64,000 nt of DNA from Actinomycetota bacterium (GTDB lineage: Bacteria; Actinomycetota; Actinomycetes; Propionibacteriales; Propionibacteriaceae). Location of the stretch: assembly GCA_020161015.1 (NCBI GenBank), contig JAIUOT010000006.1, positions 1 to 64,000 of the forward strand, read 5' to 3'. Position numbers and translations under genes: made by a program. The notes beneath the pieces were generated by a model. It searched no databases and was not told where the DNA came from. It worked only from the letters and a program-made list of their open reading frames with translations. This document shows positions 36,448-44,645 of the stretch, in pieces. The first letter of the stretch is position 1; every line of letters starts with the position of its first letter.

Positions 36448-37569
36448 TCAGCCGCAGGGCGTCGGCGCCCCTGTCGGCGAGGTGGACTCGAGCAACCAGA
36501 CTCCCCCGACCAGCGCGAGGCGGTAGACGGCTTCCGTGTCCGCACAGCCGCCCGGCGCGGCGCTGCGCAGGCGTGCCCGCACGGTGGCGGTGTCGCCATC
36601 CCGGAGCGAGGAGGCCACCTCCAGCCGCTCCCATGCCACGGCGCCGTTCGCCGCCGCCCAGCGTTCCCGTCCACCCTCACGGGCCTGGGCCGCGGGCGTG
36701 AGCAGGCCCCAGGCCGCCCCGAGCCGGCCGCTGCTGACACTCTCGCCGTAGAGCCACAGGCTGTGCGCTGGCTCCGGCACCGCACCGTCGGCGAGCACGA
36801 TGGCCGGCCCCGGGCCGGGAGCCGGGCGGTCCCCGTCGCAGGGCACCGCAGGAAGAGGGGCCCGCGGGCTCCACTGCGCCACGCTCTGCGCCAGCGATGC
36901 CGTGTCGATCGCCAGGGTCACGGTGGCGGCACTGTCCCGGCCGCCTCGCCCACCGATCGTCGCGACCACCATGCCGAGGACCCGCCCGTCCGGGGCGATC
37001 GCCGGACCGCCGCTGCTGCCGGGCGCCAGCGCCGTGTCGACCGTGACCAGGTCGCGCAACGGGTGGTCGTTCACGACGGCCCGGTCGGTGACCGAGGTGA
37101 TCCGGGTCAGCGCGACGCCCGGTTCCGACTCGCCGAGCGGGAGTCCCAGCGTCGCGACTTCGGTTCCCGGAGCCGCGACGGCCGGGCCGGCGAGGGCGAG
37201 CGGCGCGACGGGCAGGACCGCGGCGGTGCGCAGCATCGCGGTGTCGCGGGCCGCGTCGAGGCCGACGACGTCCGCGAGCACCGGTGCCCGGCCGGACAGG
37301 CGCAGGCTGACCTGGTGCGCCCCGGCGACCACGTGCGCCGCGGTGAGCACCAGGCGCTCGCCGACCACGAAGCCGGAGCCGGACAGCGGACGGCCCGTGC
37401 AGGAGGTGCCGAGCACCCGACCCACCGAGGCGGACGCCGCCGGCAGCACCGGGGCGAAGGCGGACCCCTCGACGGGGACGACGGGCAGCAGGGGGCGGGC
37501 GAACAGCGAGCAGCCGGTGAGCAGGACGGCACCGGCGATCGCCCCCAGGGTGCGGGTCGCGCTGCGCAT
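36448..37569 (-). CDS. Secreted trypsin-like serine protease lipoprotein
   Basis: This 373-residue exported protein has lipobox LLTGC (C20). The protease domain covers roughly 45-220 with a complete triad: H79 in LTAAHVV, D109 in DAARDTAML and S186 in PGSSGGPAI. A C-terminal domain of about 140 residues has two cysteines (CADTEAVYRLALVGGVWLLES) and resembles a small mixed alpha/beta module. A -10-like TAAGGT (37587-37592) and GGAGGACAC precede the ATG. It may be a cell-surface quality-control or signalling protease. Confidence 0.85.
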   Translation of the reverse strand: MRSATRTLGAIAGAVLLTGCSLFARPLLPVVPVEGSAFAPVLPAASASVGRVLGTSCTGRPLSGSGFVVGERLVLTAAHVVAGAHQVSLRLSGRAPVLADVVGLDAARDTAMLRTAAVLPVAPLALAGPAVAAPGTEVATLGLPLGESEPGVALTRITSVTDRAVVNDHPLRDLVTVDTALAPGSSGGPAIAPDGRVLGMVVATIGGRGGRDSAATVTLAIDTASLAQSVAQWSPRAPLPAVPCDGDRPAPGPGPAIVLADGAVPEPAHSLWLYGESVSSGRLGAAWGLLTPAAQAREGGRERWAAANGAVAWERLEVASSLRDGDTATVRARLRSAAPGGCADTEAVYRLALVGGVWLLESTSPTGAPTPCG

Positions 37570-37609
37570 CGTGTCCTCCGCGCCCCACCTTAGGGGCGGC
37601 GCGCGTCGC

Positions 37610-38935
37610 TCAGGCCGCCGGTGCCGCCTCCGGCTCGATCCGGGAGTAGCGGCGGCTGAGCAGCCGGTAGGAGCGGGTCAGGAAGGCCCCACCGGTGAGG
37701 ACCAGCCCCAGGACGCCCGCCAGCACGAAGACGAGGGCGATCCCGCGGGCGTTGCCCTCCCCCAGCAGCGGCCCGAGCGTCTCCCGACCCTGCTCGGAGT
37801 TGGCGTAGGGGATGAGCCCGTACTGGGCGACCGGCCCGATGATGAAGGCACTCACCGGGGCGGCGGCCACCTCCACGGTCTGGGCCAGGCCGAACACGCG
37901 TCCCTGCTTCTCGTACGGCACGACCTTCTGCAGCACGGTCTGCTCGGCCGCCTCCGCCACGGGGATCAGCGCCATGTAGGCCAGGATGCCGACGGCGGTC
38001 AGCCAGATGTTCTCGCGGATGGTGAACAGGATCGACACCGTCCACATCACCACGTTGGCCAGCAGCAGGGCACGCAACGGACGGGTACCCAGGCCCATCC
38101 TCGCCACCCACGCCGCGCCGATCATGAACCCGAAGCTGAGCACGCCCCACAGCAGTCCCCAGACCTCCACGGAGACCAGGTTCAGGCCGTAGGGGTCCAT
38201 CAGCGCCATGAAGACCCCGCCGAGCAGGTTGTTGAACGTGGCGAAGAGCACCAGGCCCATCAGGCCGGGGACGGCGAGCACCGCCCGGAACGCGCCGGGG
38301 AAGTCCACGGCGTGCGGCGCGCCCTCGGCGTGGACGATCTCGGGCTCGGGGATCGACACGGTGAGCAGGTGGAGCAGCGACACCACCGTGAAGGCCACGG
38401 CGATGGCCATCGTCCACGTCATGCCCAGTTGGCCGACGGCGAGCCCGGAGAACACGGACGTGATCGCGAAGCCCAGGCCGTTGACCATGCCGACCATGCC
38501 ATTCATGTTCGCCCGGCGTCCCTCCGGGACGAGCAGCGTCACGCAGGTCGACAGCGCGATCCCTCGGGCGCTCTCGACGATCGCGCCGAGAAGGATCAGC
38601 AGGACGAAGCCCCAGAACGCGAGGCTCCCGATCTCCAGCAGCGAGCGGGTGGGCACGAGCAGGAAGAACGCGAAGGCCGCGGTGTAGGCGACCGCCGTGA
38701 CCGTGGTGGCGACCACCATCACCCGCTTCTTGCGCCACCGGTCTACCCAGGTGCCGAACGGCACGCCGACCACCGCGACCATGAGCATGTACGCGCCGCC
38801 GATGGTCGCGGTCGCGACCACGGACCGCGTCTCGAGGTACACCCAGAACGTGAGCGCGAACCACAGGAAGCTCGTGGTCACGTTGGCGATCAGGGTGTTC
38901 ACGAGCACGCCGTAGAAGCTGCGGGTGTGGTCCAT
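37610..38935 (-). CDS. Major facilitator superfamily transporter
   Basis: This 441-residue polytopic protein has about twelve transmembrane segments in two halves. The loop 2-3 motif is GVPFGTWVDRWRKKRVMV, a typical MFS signature. The ATG at 38935 has AGGAGG six or so bases upstream. It resembles the MFS_3/drug-efflux-like group, with a central cytoplasmic loop EPEIVHAEGAPHAVDF. It is followed 40 nt later by the serine-protease gene. The substrate is unknown. Confidence 0.85.
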   Translation of the reverse strand: MDHTRSFYGVLVNTLIANVTTSFLWFALTFWVYLETRSVVATATIGGAYMLMVAVVGVPFGTWVDRWRKKRVMVVATTVTAVAYTAAFAFFLLVPTRSLLEIGSLAFWGFVLLILLGAIVESARGIALSTCVTLLVPEGRRANMNGMVGMVNGLGFAITSVFSGLAVGQLGMTWTMAIAVAFTVVSLLHLLTVSIPEPEIVHAEGAPHAVDFPGAFRAVLAVPGLMGLVLFATFNNLLGGVFMALMDPYGLNLVSVEVWGLLWGVLSFGFMIGAAWVARMGLGTRPLRALLLANVVMWTVSILFTIRENIWLTAVGILAYMALIPVAEAAEQTVLQKVVPYEKQGRVFGLAQTVEVAAAPVSAFIIGPVAQYGLIPYANSEQGRETLGPLLGEGNARGIALVFVLAGVLGLVLTGGAFLTRSYRLLSRRYSRIEPEAAPAA

Positions 38936-39035
38936 CGGCGGCTCCCTCCTGGTGGAGCCGACATCATGGCACGGGCCGCTGACAGTGCGCCGGTCCCCGC
39001 GGGCGCCCGATTTCGTTCTTGGCGCGCGCGTGGGG

Positions 39036-39041
39036 TAGAGT
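39036..39041 (+). promoter_or_regulatory. -10 box of tRNA-Lys gene
   Basis: TAGAGT lies 10 bases before the 5' end of the tRNA. A clear -35 is not seen. Confidence 0.5.
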
Positions 39042-39051
39042 CTCTGCCTGC

Positions 39052-39124
39052 GCGCCGCTAGCTCAACTGGCAGAGCAGCTGGCTCTTAACTAGCGGGTTC
39101 GGGGTTCGAGTCCCTGGCGGCGCA
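39052..39124 (+). tRNA. tRNA-Lys (CTT)
   Basis: The cloverleaf folds fully: a 7-bp acceptor (GCGCCGC with GCGGCGC), a D-arm GCTC...GAGC, an anticodon arm GCTGG/CTAGC with loop CTCTTAA, anticodon CTT at 39085-39087, and a T-arm CGGGG/CCCTG with TTCGAGT. The discriminator is A and CCA is not encoded. It is a single gene, with no tRNA neighbours. Confidence 0.97.
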
Positions 39125-39129
39125 CAACA

Positions 39130-39157
39130 GATCCCCGGCGGGTAACCGCTGGGGATC
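39130..39157 (+). terminator. Terminator after tRNA-Lys
   Basis: A 12-bp stem (one G-T pair) is closed by a GTAA tetraloop and begins five bases after the tRNA. It would end the tRNA transcript; no long U-tract follows. Confidence 0.75.
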
Positions 39158-39208
39158 GCTGCGTCCGGGGGGTGGACGACGAGCCATTCCGACGTGGCGG
39201 GAGCCGGA

Positions 39209-40489
39209 TCAGCCGAAGGTGCGGGCCATCCGCTCCTCGAGGTCGGCGAGGGCGTCGGCCGGCGCCCGCTCCCCCCTGAGGGCGGGCAGGCAGGTCTCCT
39301 GCACGTCCTTGGTGAACTGGCGGTACTTCGTGGTCACCGGCAACGGGCGGGCCGTGGCGAGCACCGCGTTCAGCGTCTTGAGTCGCGGCACCTCCTTCAG
39401 CAGGGCCGCATCCGTGGCGAGCTCGGTCAGCACCGGCCCGCCGGCCCCTTCCAGGACGAGTTCGCGCTGGACCGGCGGGGACGCCAGGTACCGGACGAAC
39501 TCCCCGGCGGTGCCCTTGTTCCGCGCCTGGGCGGAGATGCCGAGGTTCCGTCCGCCGAGGACGGCCACCCCCTCGCCGTCGCGTCCCGGCAGCGGCGCGC
39601 TGCCCGTCCCGACCACCGCGGAGGCCCCGGCTTCGATCGACGCGCCCGCGCTCCACCAGTCGCGGAGGAACACCAGCGAGCCGGAGGCGAACGCACGACG
39701 GGCACCGTCACCCGACCAGGTCAGGGCCGCCTCCGGCGTCGCCCCGGACGACACGTCCGCTGCGAGCCAGGACAGCCCTGCGGCCGCCGCGGGGGTGTTC
39801 ACCGACGGCGTGCCGTCCGCGGTCACCAGCGACCCCCCGCCCGACCAGATCGCCTCGGCGATGTTGCTGGTGAGGTCCGGGTGCGGCCCGAGCTGCCCGG
39901 CGTAGCACCAGCGGGACGGTCCGCGTGCCATGAGCCTGCTGCACGCCGCGCGCAGCTCCGTCCACGTCGTCGGCGGGGGCGCGTCGAGTCGGTCCAGAAG
40001 GTCGGTGCGGTAGTACAGGACGCCCGCGTCGAGCAGGACGGGGTAAGCGGCCAGCTCTCCCTCGTGGGTGGCGGAGGCGACCGCAGCGGGGGCCAGCCCG
40101 TCGGTCGGGAACGCCGCGGCGGGAAGCGTGGCCAGCCAGCCGTTGGCCGCGAACTCCGCGGTCGCCGCCGGCTCCAGCAGCTCGACGGTGTACTCGCCAC
40201 TGCCGGCCTGCGCACGCCCGGCCAGGTCGGGGGCCCGCTGCCCGTCGCGGGTGGGCAACTCCACGACGGTCACCGGCTCGTTGGGGTGGGCCTCGTTCCA
40301 GTCCGCGACGACCCGGGTGAAGCGTTCCCCCTCCCCGCTGCCGACGGCGAGGCTGACCGGGCCGCGCTCGCTCCAGCCGGCGTCGGCCACCGGGCTCGGC
40401 GTGGGGGGTTCGGGTGCCGTGCAGCCGCTCGCGACCAGGGCGGCGAGCGCGCCGAAGGCCAGCAGGCGTCGTCCCGCCGTCATCCCCAC
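39209..40489 (-). CDS. Extracellular solute-binding lipoprotein, second of the sugar ABC locus
   Basis: This 426-residue family-1 binding protein has a signal peptide with lipobox LVASGC near residue 23. The fold is seen in LAVGSGEGERFTRVVADWNEAHP, VLLDAGVLYYRTDLLDRL and RNLGISAQARNKGTAGEFVRYLASP. The GTG at 40489 has GGGAGGG seven bases upstream; the ATG at 40483 is an alternative. It follows the permease genes but is cut off from them by a terminator and has its own TAGGCT (40521-40526) promoter-like hexamer. Its sequence is diverged from the first binding protein. Confidence 0.82.
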   Translation of the reverse strand: MGMTAGRRLLAFGALAALVASGCTAPEPPTPSPVADAGWSERGPVSLAVGSGEGERFTRVVADWNEAHPNEPVTVVELPTRDGQRAPDLAGRAQAGSGEYTVELLEPAATAEFAANGWLATLPAAAFPTDGLAPAAVASATHEGELAAYPVLLDAGVLYYRTDLLDRLDAPPPTTWTELRAACSRLMARGPSRWCYAGQLGPHPDLTSNIAEAIWSGGGSLVTADGTPSVNTPAAAAGLSWLAADVSSGATPEAALTWSGDGARRAFASGSLVFLRDWWSAGASIEAGASAVVGTGSAPLPGRDGEGVAVLGGRNLGISAQARNKGTAGEFVRYLASPPVQRELVLEGAGGPVLTELATDAALLKEVPRLKTLNAVLATARPLPVTTKYRQFTKDVQETCLPALRGERAPADALADLEERMARTFG

Positions 40490-40520
40490 CGTGTGCCCTC
40501 CCTGCGCCGCGTCCGGACCC

Positions 40521-40526
40521 AGCCTA
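40521..40526 (-). promoter_or_regulatory. -10 box for the second binding-protein gene
   Basis: Minus-strand TAGGCT lies about 32 nt upstream of the GTG, just after the preceding terminator, implying separate transcription. Confidence 0.45.
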
Positions 40527-40557
40527 GGCCGAACGGCCGGGCGGGCACCGGAAAGCA

Positions 40558-40587
40558 CCAGGGGCCCCGCCTTCGCGGAGCCCCTGG
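40558..40587 (-). terminator. Terminator after the MalG-like permease gene
   Basis: A 13-bp stem with a single mismatch and a 4-nt loop starts 22 nt past the permease stop. A short T-rich tract follows on the minus strand. Confidence 0.8.
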
Positions 40588-40608
40588 ATACGGCTTTGTG
40601 CCGGACGC

Positions 40609-41505
40609 TCAGCCCTTCACGCCACCGGCCAGCAGGCCGCGGACGAAGTAGCGCTGGAGCGAGAGGAACACGACCATCGGCACGACCATCGACACGAACG
40701 CACCGGCCGCCAGCAGGTACCACCGGCTGCCGAAGCTGCCCGACAGCGTCGCGATCACCCGGGTGATCGGCGAGTACTCGGGACCGGCGAACACCAGCGC
40801 GACGAGCAGGTCGTTCCACACCCAGAGGAACTGGAAGATCGCGAAGGACGCGATCGCCGGCACCAGCAGGGGCAGCAGCACCTGGAAGAACACCCGCACG
40901 TGGCCGGCGCCGTCCACCCGTGCCGCTTCGATGAGCGAGCGCGGGATCTCCTTCATGAAGTTGTGCAGAAGGAAGATCGCCAGCGGCAGTCCGAAGATGG
41001 TGTGCGACAGCCACACCGTCCAGAACGTGCCGTCCAGGCCCCACTGCACGTACTGGCTGAGCAGCGGGATCAGGGTGACCTGGATGGGCACCACCTGCAG
41101 CGCGAACACGAACGCGAACAGCGCGTTGCGCCCCCGGAAGTCGATCCAGGCGAAGGCGTACGCCGCGAGCAGCGCGAGCATGATCGGGATCAGCACCGCC
41201 GGGATCGTGATGATGAAGGAGTTGAAGAACGAGTCGGCGACGTTGCTGGTACCCAGGACGTCGACGTAGTTCTTCGTGGTGAACTCGGGATCGACGAACA
41301 CCGTCCACCAGCCCGTGCGCCGCACGTCCGCCGCCGGGCGGAAGGACGTGATCAGCAGGCCTGCGGTCGGGACCGTCCAGAAGATCGCGATCAGCACCGC
41401 GATGATCGAGGCGGCGGGCGAGCTCAGCCGGGTCTTGGAGTCGACGGCACGCTGCTCCTTGCGGGTCAGCTTGCGCGGGGTCTCCACGCGGGTGTCGAGG
41501 CTCAT
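40609..41505 (-). CDS. Carbohydrate ABC transporter permease, MalG type
   Basis: This 298-residue membrane permease has six hydrophobic segments after a polar N-terminus (KLTRKEQRAVDSKT). The ATPase-contact motif is SLIEAARVDGAGHVRVFFQVLLPLL-like near residue 195. The protein ends GLLAGGVKG, the usual MalG C-terminus. The ATG overlaps the stop of the MalF-type gene (ATGA). With that gene and the upstream binding protein it forms a sugar importer; the ATPase is not encoded here and is probably a shared MsmK-type protein. Confidence 0.92.
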   Translation of the reverse strand: MSLDTRVETPRKLTRKEQRAVDSKTRLSSPAASIIAVLIAIFWTVPTAGLLITSFRPAADVRRTGWWTVFVDPEFTTKNYVDVLGTSNVADSFFNSFIITIPAVLIPIMLALLAAYAFAWIDFRGRNALFAFVFALQVVPIQVTLIPLLSQYVQWGLDGTFWTVWLSHTIFGLPLAIFLLHNFMKEIPRSLIEAARVDGAGHVRVFFQVLLPLLVPAIASFAIFQFLWVWNDLLVALVFAGPEYSPITRVIATLSGSFGSRWYLLAAGAFVSMVVPMVVFLSLQRYFVRGLLAGGVKG

Positions 41506-42482
41506 CGCTCCCCCTCCGAGATCCGCATCTGACGGACGTTGTAGATGATGATCGGCGCGATCATCACGAACAGGATGACGGCGAGCGCCGCACCGATCTG
41601 CGGCTGCCCCTGGTTGAAGCTCTGGATGTAGAACTCGTTCGCGATGATCGAGGTGTTGAAGTTGCCGCCGGTCATCGTGTACACGACGTCGAAGGCCTTC
41701 AGGGTGCCCATCGCGATCGTGGTCAGCACCACGACGATGGCCGGGCGGACGCTCGGCACGGTGACCCACCAGAACAGCTTCATCCCGGTGACGCCGTCGA
41801 CCTTGGCGGCCTCGATGATCTCGTCCGGGATGGCCTTGATCGCCGCGGACAGCACGGTCATCGCAAAGCCCGCCTGGATCCAGATCATCACCATGATCAG
41901 CATGAAGGTGTTCAGCGGCGGGTTCAGCAGCCACTGCTGGGGCTCCAGCCCCAGCCACACCATGACCTGGTTCATCAGGCCGATCTGCGGCTGCGAGGCG
42001 GGCTTGTACTCGTAGACGAACTTCCAGATGATCGAGGCGCCCACCATCGAGATCGCCATCGGCAGGAAGATCAGCGTCTTGGCGAACTTCTCGACCCGGG
42101 TGCGGTCAACCAGCACCGCGTAGACCAGGCCGAGGGCGGTGGCGATCGTCGGCACGAAGGCCACCCACAGCAGGGTGTTGATGATGACCGTGACGAAGGT
42201 CTCGTCAGTGAAGATGCGGACGTAGTTCTCCAGGCCGACGAAATCGGCACCGGTTCGGCTGAAGAACGAGTTCTTGATCGTCAGCATGCCGGGCCACAGC
42301 AGGCCGAACGTGATCAGCAGCACGGCGGGGCCGAGATAGCCGGCGACCGGGACCCACTTCGGCAGCTTGGGACGGTCCACCACGGCGAGGACCAGGCCCA
42401 TCACCAGGGCGAAGAGCAGGATGGCCAGGATCATCACCGCGAATTTCTCGGGCAATGTCTCCGGCTTGAGTAACCAAAGCAT
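41502..42482 (-). CDS. Carbohydrate ABC transporter permease, MalF type
   Basis: This 326-residue permease has about seven hydrophobic segments, the first an extra N-terminal helix (FAVMILAILLFALVMGLVLAV). The contact loop is DEIIEAAKVDGVTGMKLFWW near residue 225, and the end shows RQMRISEGER. The extended N-terminus resembles alpha-glucoside (AglF-like) permeases. It overlaps the MalG-type gene and follows the first binding protein after a hairpin-containing gap. Confidence 0.92.
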   Translation of the reverse strand: MLWLLKPETLPEKFAVMILAILLFALVMGLVLAVVDRPKLPKWVPVAGYLGPAVLLITFGLLWPGMLTIKNSFFSRTGADFVGLENYVRIFTDETFVTVIINTLLWVAFVPTIATALGLVYAVLVDRTRVEKFAKTLIFLPMAISMVGASIIWKFVYEYKPASQPQIGLMNQVMVWLGLEPQQWLLNPPLNTFMLIMVMIWIQAGFAMTVLSAAIKAIPDEIIEAAKVDGVTGMKLFWWVTVPSVRPAIVVVLTTIAMGTLKAFDVVYTMTGGNFNTSIIANEFYIQSFNQGQPQIGAALAVILFVMIAPIIIYNVRQMRISEGER

Positions 42483-42512
42483 CGTTGCCTTTCCTCTCGA
42501 GCGGAGAGCGGA

Positions 42513-42542
42513 GGGTCCGGGCTCGGCGACGAGCCCGGACCC
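42513..42542 (-). terminator. Intra-operon hairpin between binding protein and permeases
   Basis: A perfect 13-bp stem closed by GCGA lies 23 nt past the binding-protein stop. Such a hairpin lets the binding-protein message accumulate over the permease message by partial termination or 3'-end protection. Confidence 0.75.
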
Positions 42543-42565
42543 CTCGATGTCAGCCTATGGCCGGA

Positions 42566-43954
42566 TTACTTGGCCGGCCAGGACTTCTCGATGGCGTCGG
42601 CCACGTCCTGGCTGCTCTTGCCCAGGGCGATCCAGTCGGTCATCTGCTTCCAGAACGACCCGGCGCCGACAGCGGACGGCATGAGGTCGGAACCGTCGAA
42701 GCGGAACACGGCCTTCGGGTCGGAGAGGATCTGGTAGGACAGCTTGTCGACCGGCTGCACCAGCTTGTTGATGTCGAGCTTCTTGTTGGCGGACAGCCAG
42801 CCACCGTTGGGGGTGGCGTCAGCCTTCGCGTTGCTCCACTCGGGGCTGGCCAGGTACGCCTGGAAGGCCTTGACCTCGGGACGATCGGCGAAGATCGCGG
42901 CGAACTCGCCACCGCCGAGGACCGGCTTCTGGTCGGCGTTGATGCTCGGCAGGTAGAAGGCCCAGACGTCGCCGTCCTCGCCGACCTTCACGCCCTCGCC
43001 CCAGTTGGCCTGGTAGAAGGACGCCTGGCGGTGCATGTAGCAGGCGCCGTCGAGGATCGGCAGGCCGGCCTCGGTGAAGGAGGTGGTGGCGATGGTCTTC
43101 ACGCCGCCCAGTCCGCCGTTGACGTACTTGTCGTTACGCAGGATGGTGCCGGCCTTGTCGATCGCCGCGACGACCTTGGGGTCGTTGAAGGCGATGGAGT
43201 GGTCGACCCACTGGTCGTAGACCTCGGGACCGTTCACGCGGAGCATGATGTCCTCGATCCAGTCGGTGGCCGGCCAGCCGGTCGCGCCGCCGGACTCGAT
43301 GCCCGCGCACCACGGCTTGACGTCACCGCTGGGGTTGTCCGCGACGATCTTGTCGGACAGGGCGATCATCTCGTCCCACGTGGTGGGGATGGTGTAGCCC
43401 TTGTCGGCGAACATCTTCGGGGAGTACCACACGAAGGACTTCACGTTCGCGCCCACCGGCACGGCGTAGAACTTGCCGTCGACGGAGCCGTAGCCCTTCC
43501 AGGCCGGGTCGTAGTAGGTCTCGACGTTCTTCACGGCCAGGTCGCCGGCCTCGATGACCTTGCCCGCGTTGTCGCGCACGAGGGTCTGCAGGAGGCCCGG
43601 CTGCGGGATGTAGGCGACATCGGGAGCGTTGCCGGCCTTGATGCGGACGGGGAGCTGGGCCTCGAAGTCACGCGAGCCCTCGTACTTGATCGTGGCGCCG
43701 GTGCACTCTTCGAACGGCTTGTAGGAGTCGATGTGCGGCTTCGCCTCCGAGTCGCTGGCGATCGAGGTGAAGATCGTGACGGTCTTGCCGGTCAGGTCGC
43801 CGTAGTCCTTGAACGCGGCGCACTTCTCGTCCGTCGCTGCAGAGCTGGCGCTGCCGGACGGGGCCGGCGTGCCACCGCTGCAGGCGGCGAGCGTAAGGAG
43901 CGCAGTCGCCGACGCGGCAACAACCAGCCCGCGTGCGATTCGTGCTTGTGACAT
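42566..43954 (-). CDS. Carbohydrate ABC transporter substrate-binding lipoprotein (AglE-like)
   Basis: This 462-residue binding protein has a signal peptide and lipobox TLAACSGG (C25). The mature protein reads like alpha-glucoside binding proteins: GKTVTIFTSIASDSEAKPHI, FEECTGATIKYEGSRDFEAQ, GLLQTLVRDN, and WCAGIESGGATGWPATDWIED. Its expression is probably governed by the upstream region with two LacI-like operators. It is the first gene of the SBP-MalF-MalG unit. An alpha-glucoside or similar oligosaccharide is the likely ligand, by resemblance only. Confidence 0.88.
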   Translation of the reverse strand: MSQARIARGLVVAASATALLTLAACSGGTPAPSGSASSAATDEKCAAFKDYGDLTGKTVTIFTSIASDSEAKPHIDSYKPFEECTGATIKYEGSRDFEAQLPVRIKAGNAPDVAYIPQPGLLQTLVRDNAGKVIEAGDLAVKNVETYYDPAWKGYGSVDGKFYAVPVGANVKSFVWYSPKMFADKGYTIPTTWDEMIALSDKIVADNPSGDVKPWCAGIESGGATGWPATDWIEDIMLRVNGPEVYDQWVDHSIAFNDPKVVAAIDKAGTILRNDKYVNGGLGGVKTIATTSFTEAGLPILDGACYMHRQASFYQANWGEGVKVGEDGDVWAFYLPSINADQKPVLGGGEFAAIFADRPEVKAFQAYLASPEWSNAKADATPNGGWLSANKKLDINKLVQPVDKLSYQILSDPKAVFRFDGSDLMPSAVGAGSFWKQMTDWIALGKSSQDVADAIEKSWPAK

Positions 43955-44001
43955 TCAGTCCTCGCTTCTGAAGAATCTGGGCGCCCACGTTGGCAACCCT
44001 G

Positions 44002-44012
44002 AGAGCACTCTA
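44002..44012 (-). promoter_or_regulatory. LacI-like operator overlapping a -10 box
   Basis: AGAGCACTCT (44002-44011) is a near-perfect dyad of LacI-family type. It overlaps the minus-strand -10 TAGAGT (44007-44012) of the sugar ABC operon, so a repressor bound here would block transcription. Confidence 0.6.
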
Positions 44013-44092
44013 GGCACGACGAGCCGCCTGTGGGCAGGGCCTTTCCCGGATTGTTATGGAACTCCAACCACCCCACCGCGATGTTGTGGGAT

Positions 44093-44106
44093 CTGAATGG
44101 ATTCAG
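44093..44106. promoter_or_regulatory. Interrupted dyad CTGAAT-GG-ATTCAG
   Basis: Six-base arms are exact reverse complements around two bases, in the unusually AT-rich part of the 328-bp gap upstream of the sugar-binding gene. It may be a second type of operator. A related GATTCA occurs again about 20 bp on. Confidence 0.4.
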
Positions 44107-44182
44107 TTGGGGTTTATCGATTCAAAATTGGCGCGGCGAAGAAGGTAAAACGAGTGACCTGAGTCGAAAGCAAGCCGCGATC

Positions 44183-44192
44183 AGAGCGCTCT
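44183..44192. promoter_or_regulatory. LacI-like operator, distal copy
   Basis: AGAGCGCTCT is a perfect 10-bp palindrome with the CG centre typical of LacI-family sites. It is 181 bp from the copy at the promoter, which is suitable for looping. No lacI gene lies in the window. Confidence 0.55.
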
Positions 44193-44282
44193 CGGACCTC
44201 GAGCACCCGGGCACCGGCAGGGGTCGGAAGGCCCGGTCGCCGGGTGCGGCGCGCCGGCCGGGGGACCGCGGGAAGGGGTCGG

Positions 44283-44576
44283 TCAGCGACCGCGAAGGAT
44301 CGACCGGACGATCAGTGCGAACGTCACCGCGCCGCCGACGGCGGCGGCCAGCAGGGCTACCCGCTCGGTGCGCAGGTTCCCCCGTTCGTCCACGACCTGG
44401 GAGCGTGCCTGCTCGAAGGTGCCCTGGGCGAACTGCCGGGCGTCGGCGACGGTGTTGGCGACGATCGCCTTCGGGTGCACCTGGTTGATCAGCCCCTCGA
44501 CGCTGGCCGCAAGACGCTGGCGGGCCGCGTCGATCTCGGCCTCGATCTCCTCGCGCGTGCGGGTTGCCTGTGTCAT
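44283..44576 (-). CDS. DUF3618-family small membrane protein
   Basis: This 97-residue protein has the DUF3618 N-terminal motif REEIEAEIDAARQRLAASVEGL followed by VHPKAIVANTV. One hydrophobic helix lies near the C-terminus (LLAAAVGGAVTFALIVRSIL) and the protein ends in RGR. It should be a single-pass membrane protein with a cytoplasmic coiled helix. Members often sit beside phage-shock or stress proteins, but here it is alone, divergent from a peroxiredoxin. Its function is unknown. Confidence 0.85.
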   Translation of the reverse strand: MTQATRTREEIEAEIDAARQRLAASVEGLINQVHPKAIVANTVADARQFAQGTFEQARSQVVDERGNLRTERVALLAAAVGGAVTFALIVRSILRGR

Positions 44577-44633
44577 GTGTCCTCCCAGCGGACGGCGTGT
44601 CGGGTCCGCACCAGCCTATGCCAGCCCGCTCGC

Positions 44634-44639
44634 TAGGGT
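44634..44639 (+). promoter_or_regulatory. -10 box of leaderless peroxiredoxin gene
   Basis: TAGGGT ends six bases before the ATG at 44646 and no ribosome site is present. Confidence 0.5.
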
Positions 44640-44645
44640 GTCGGC

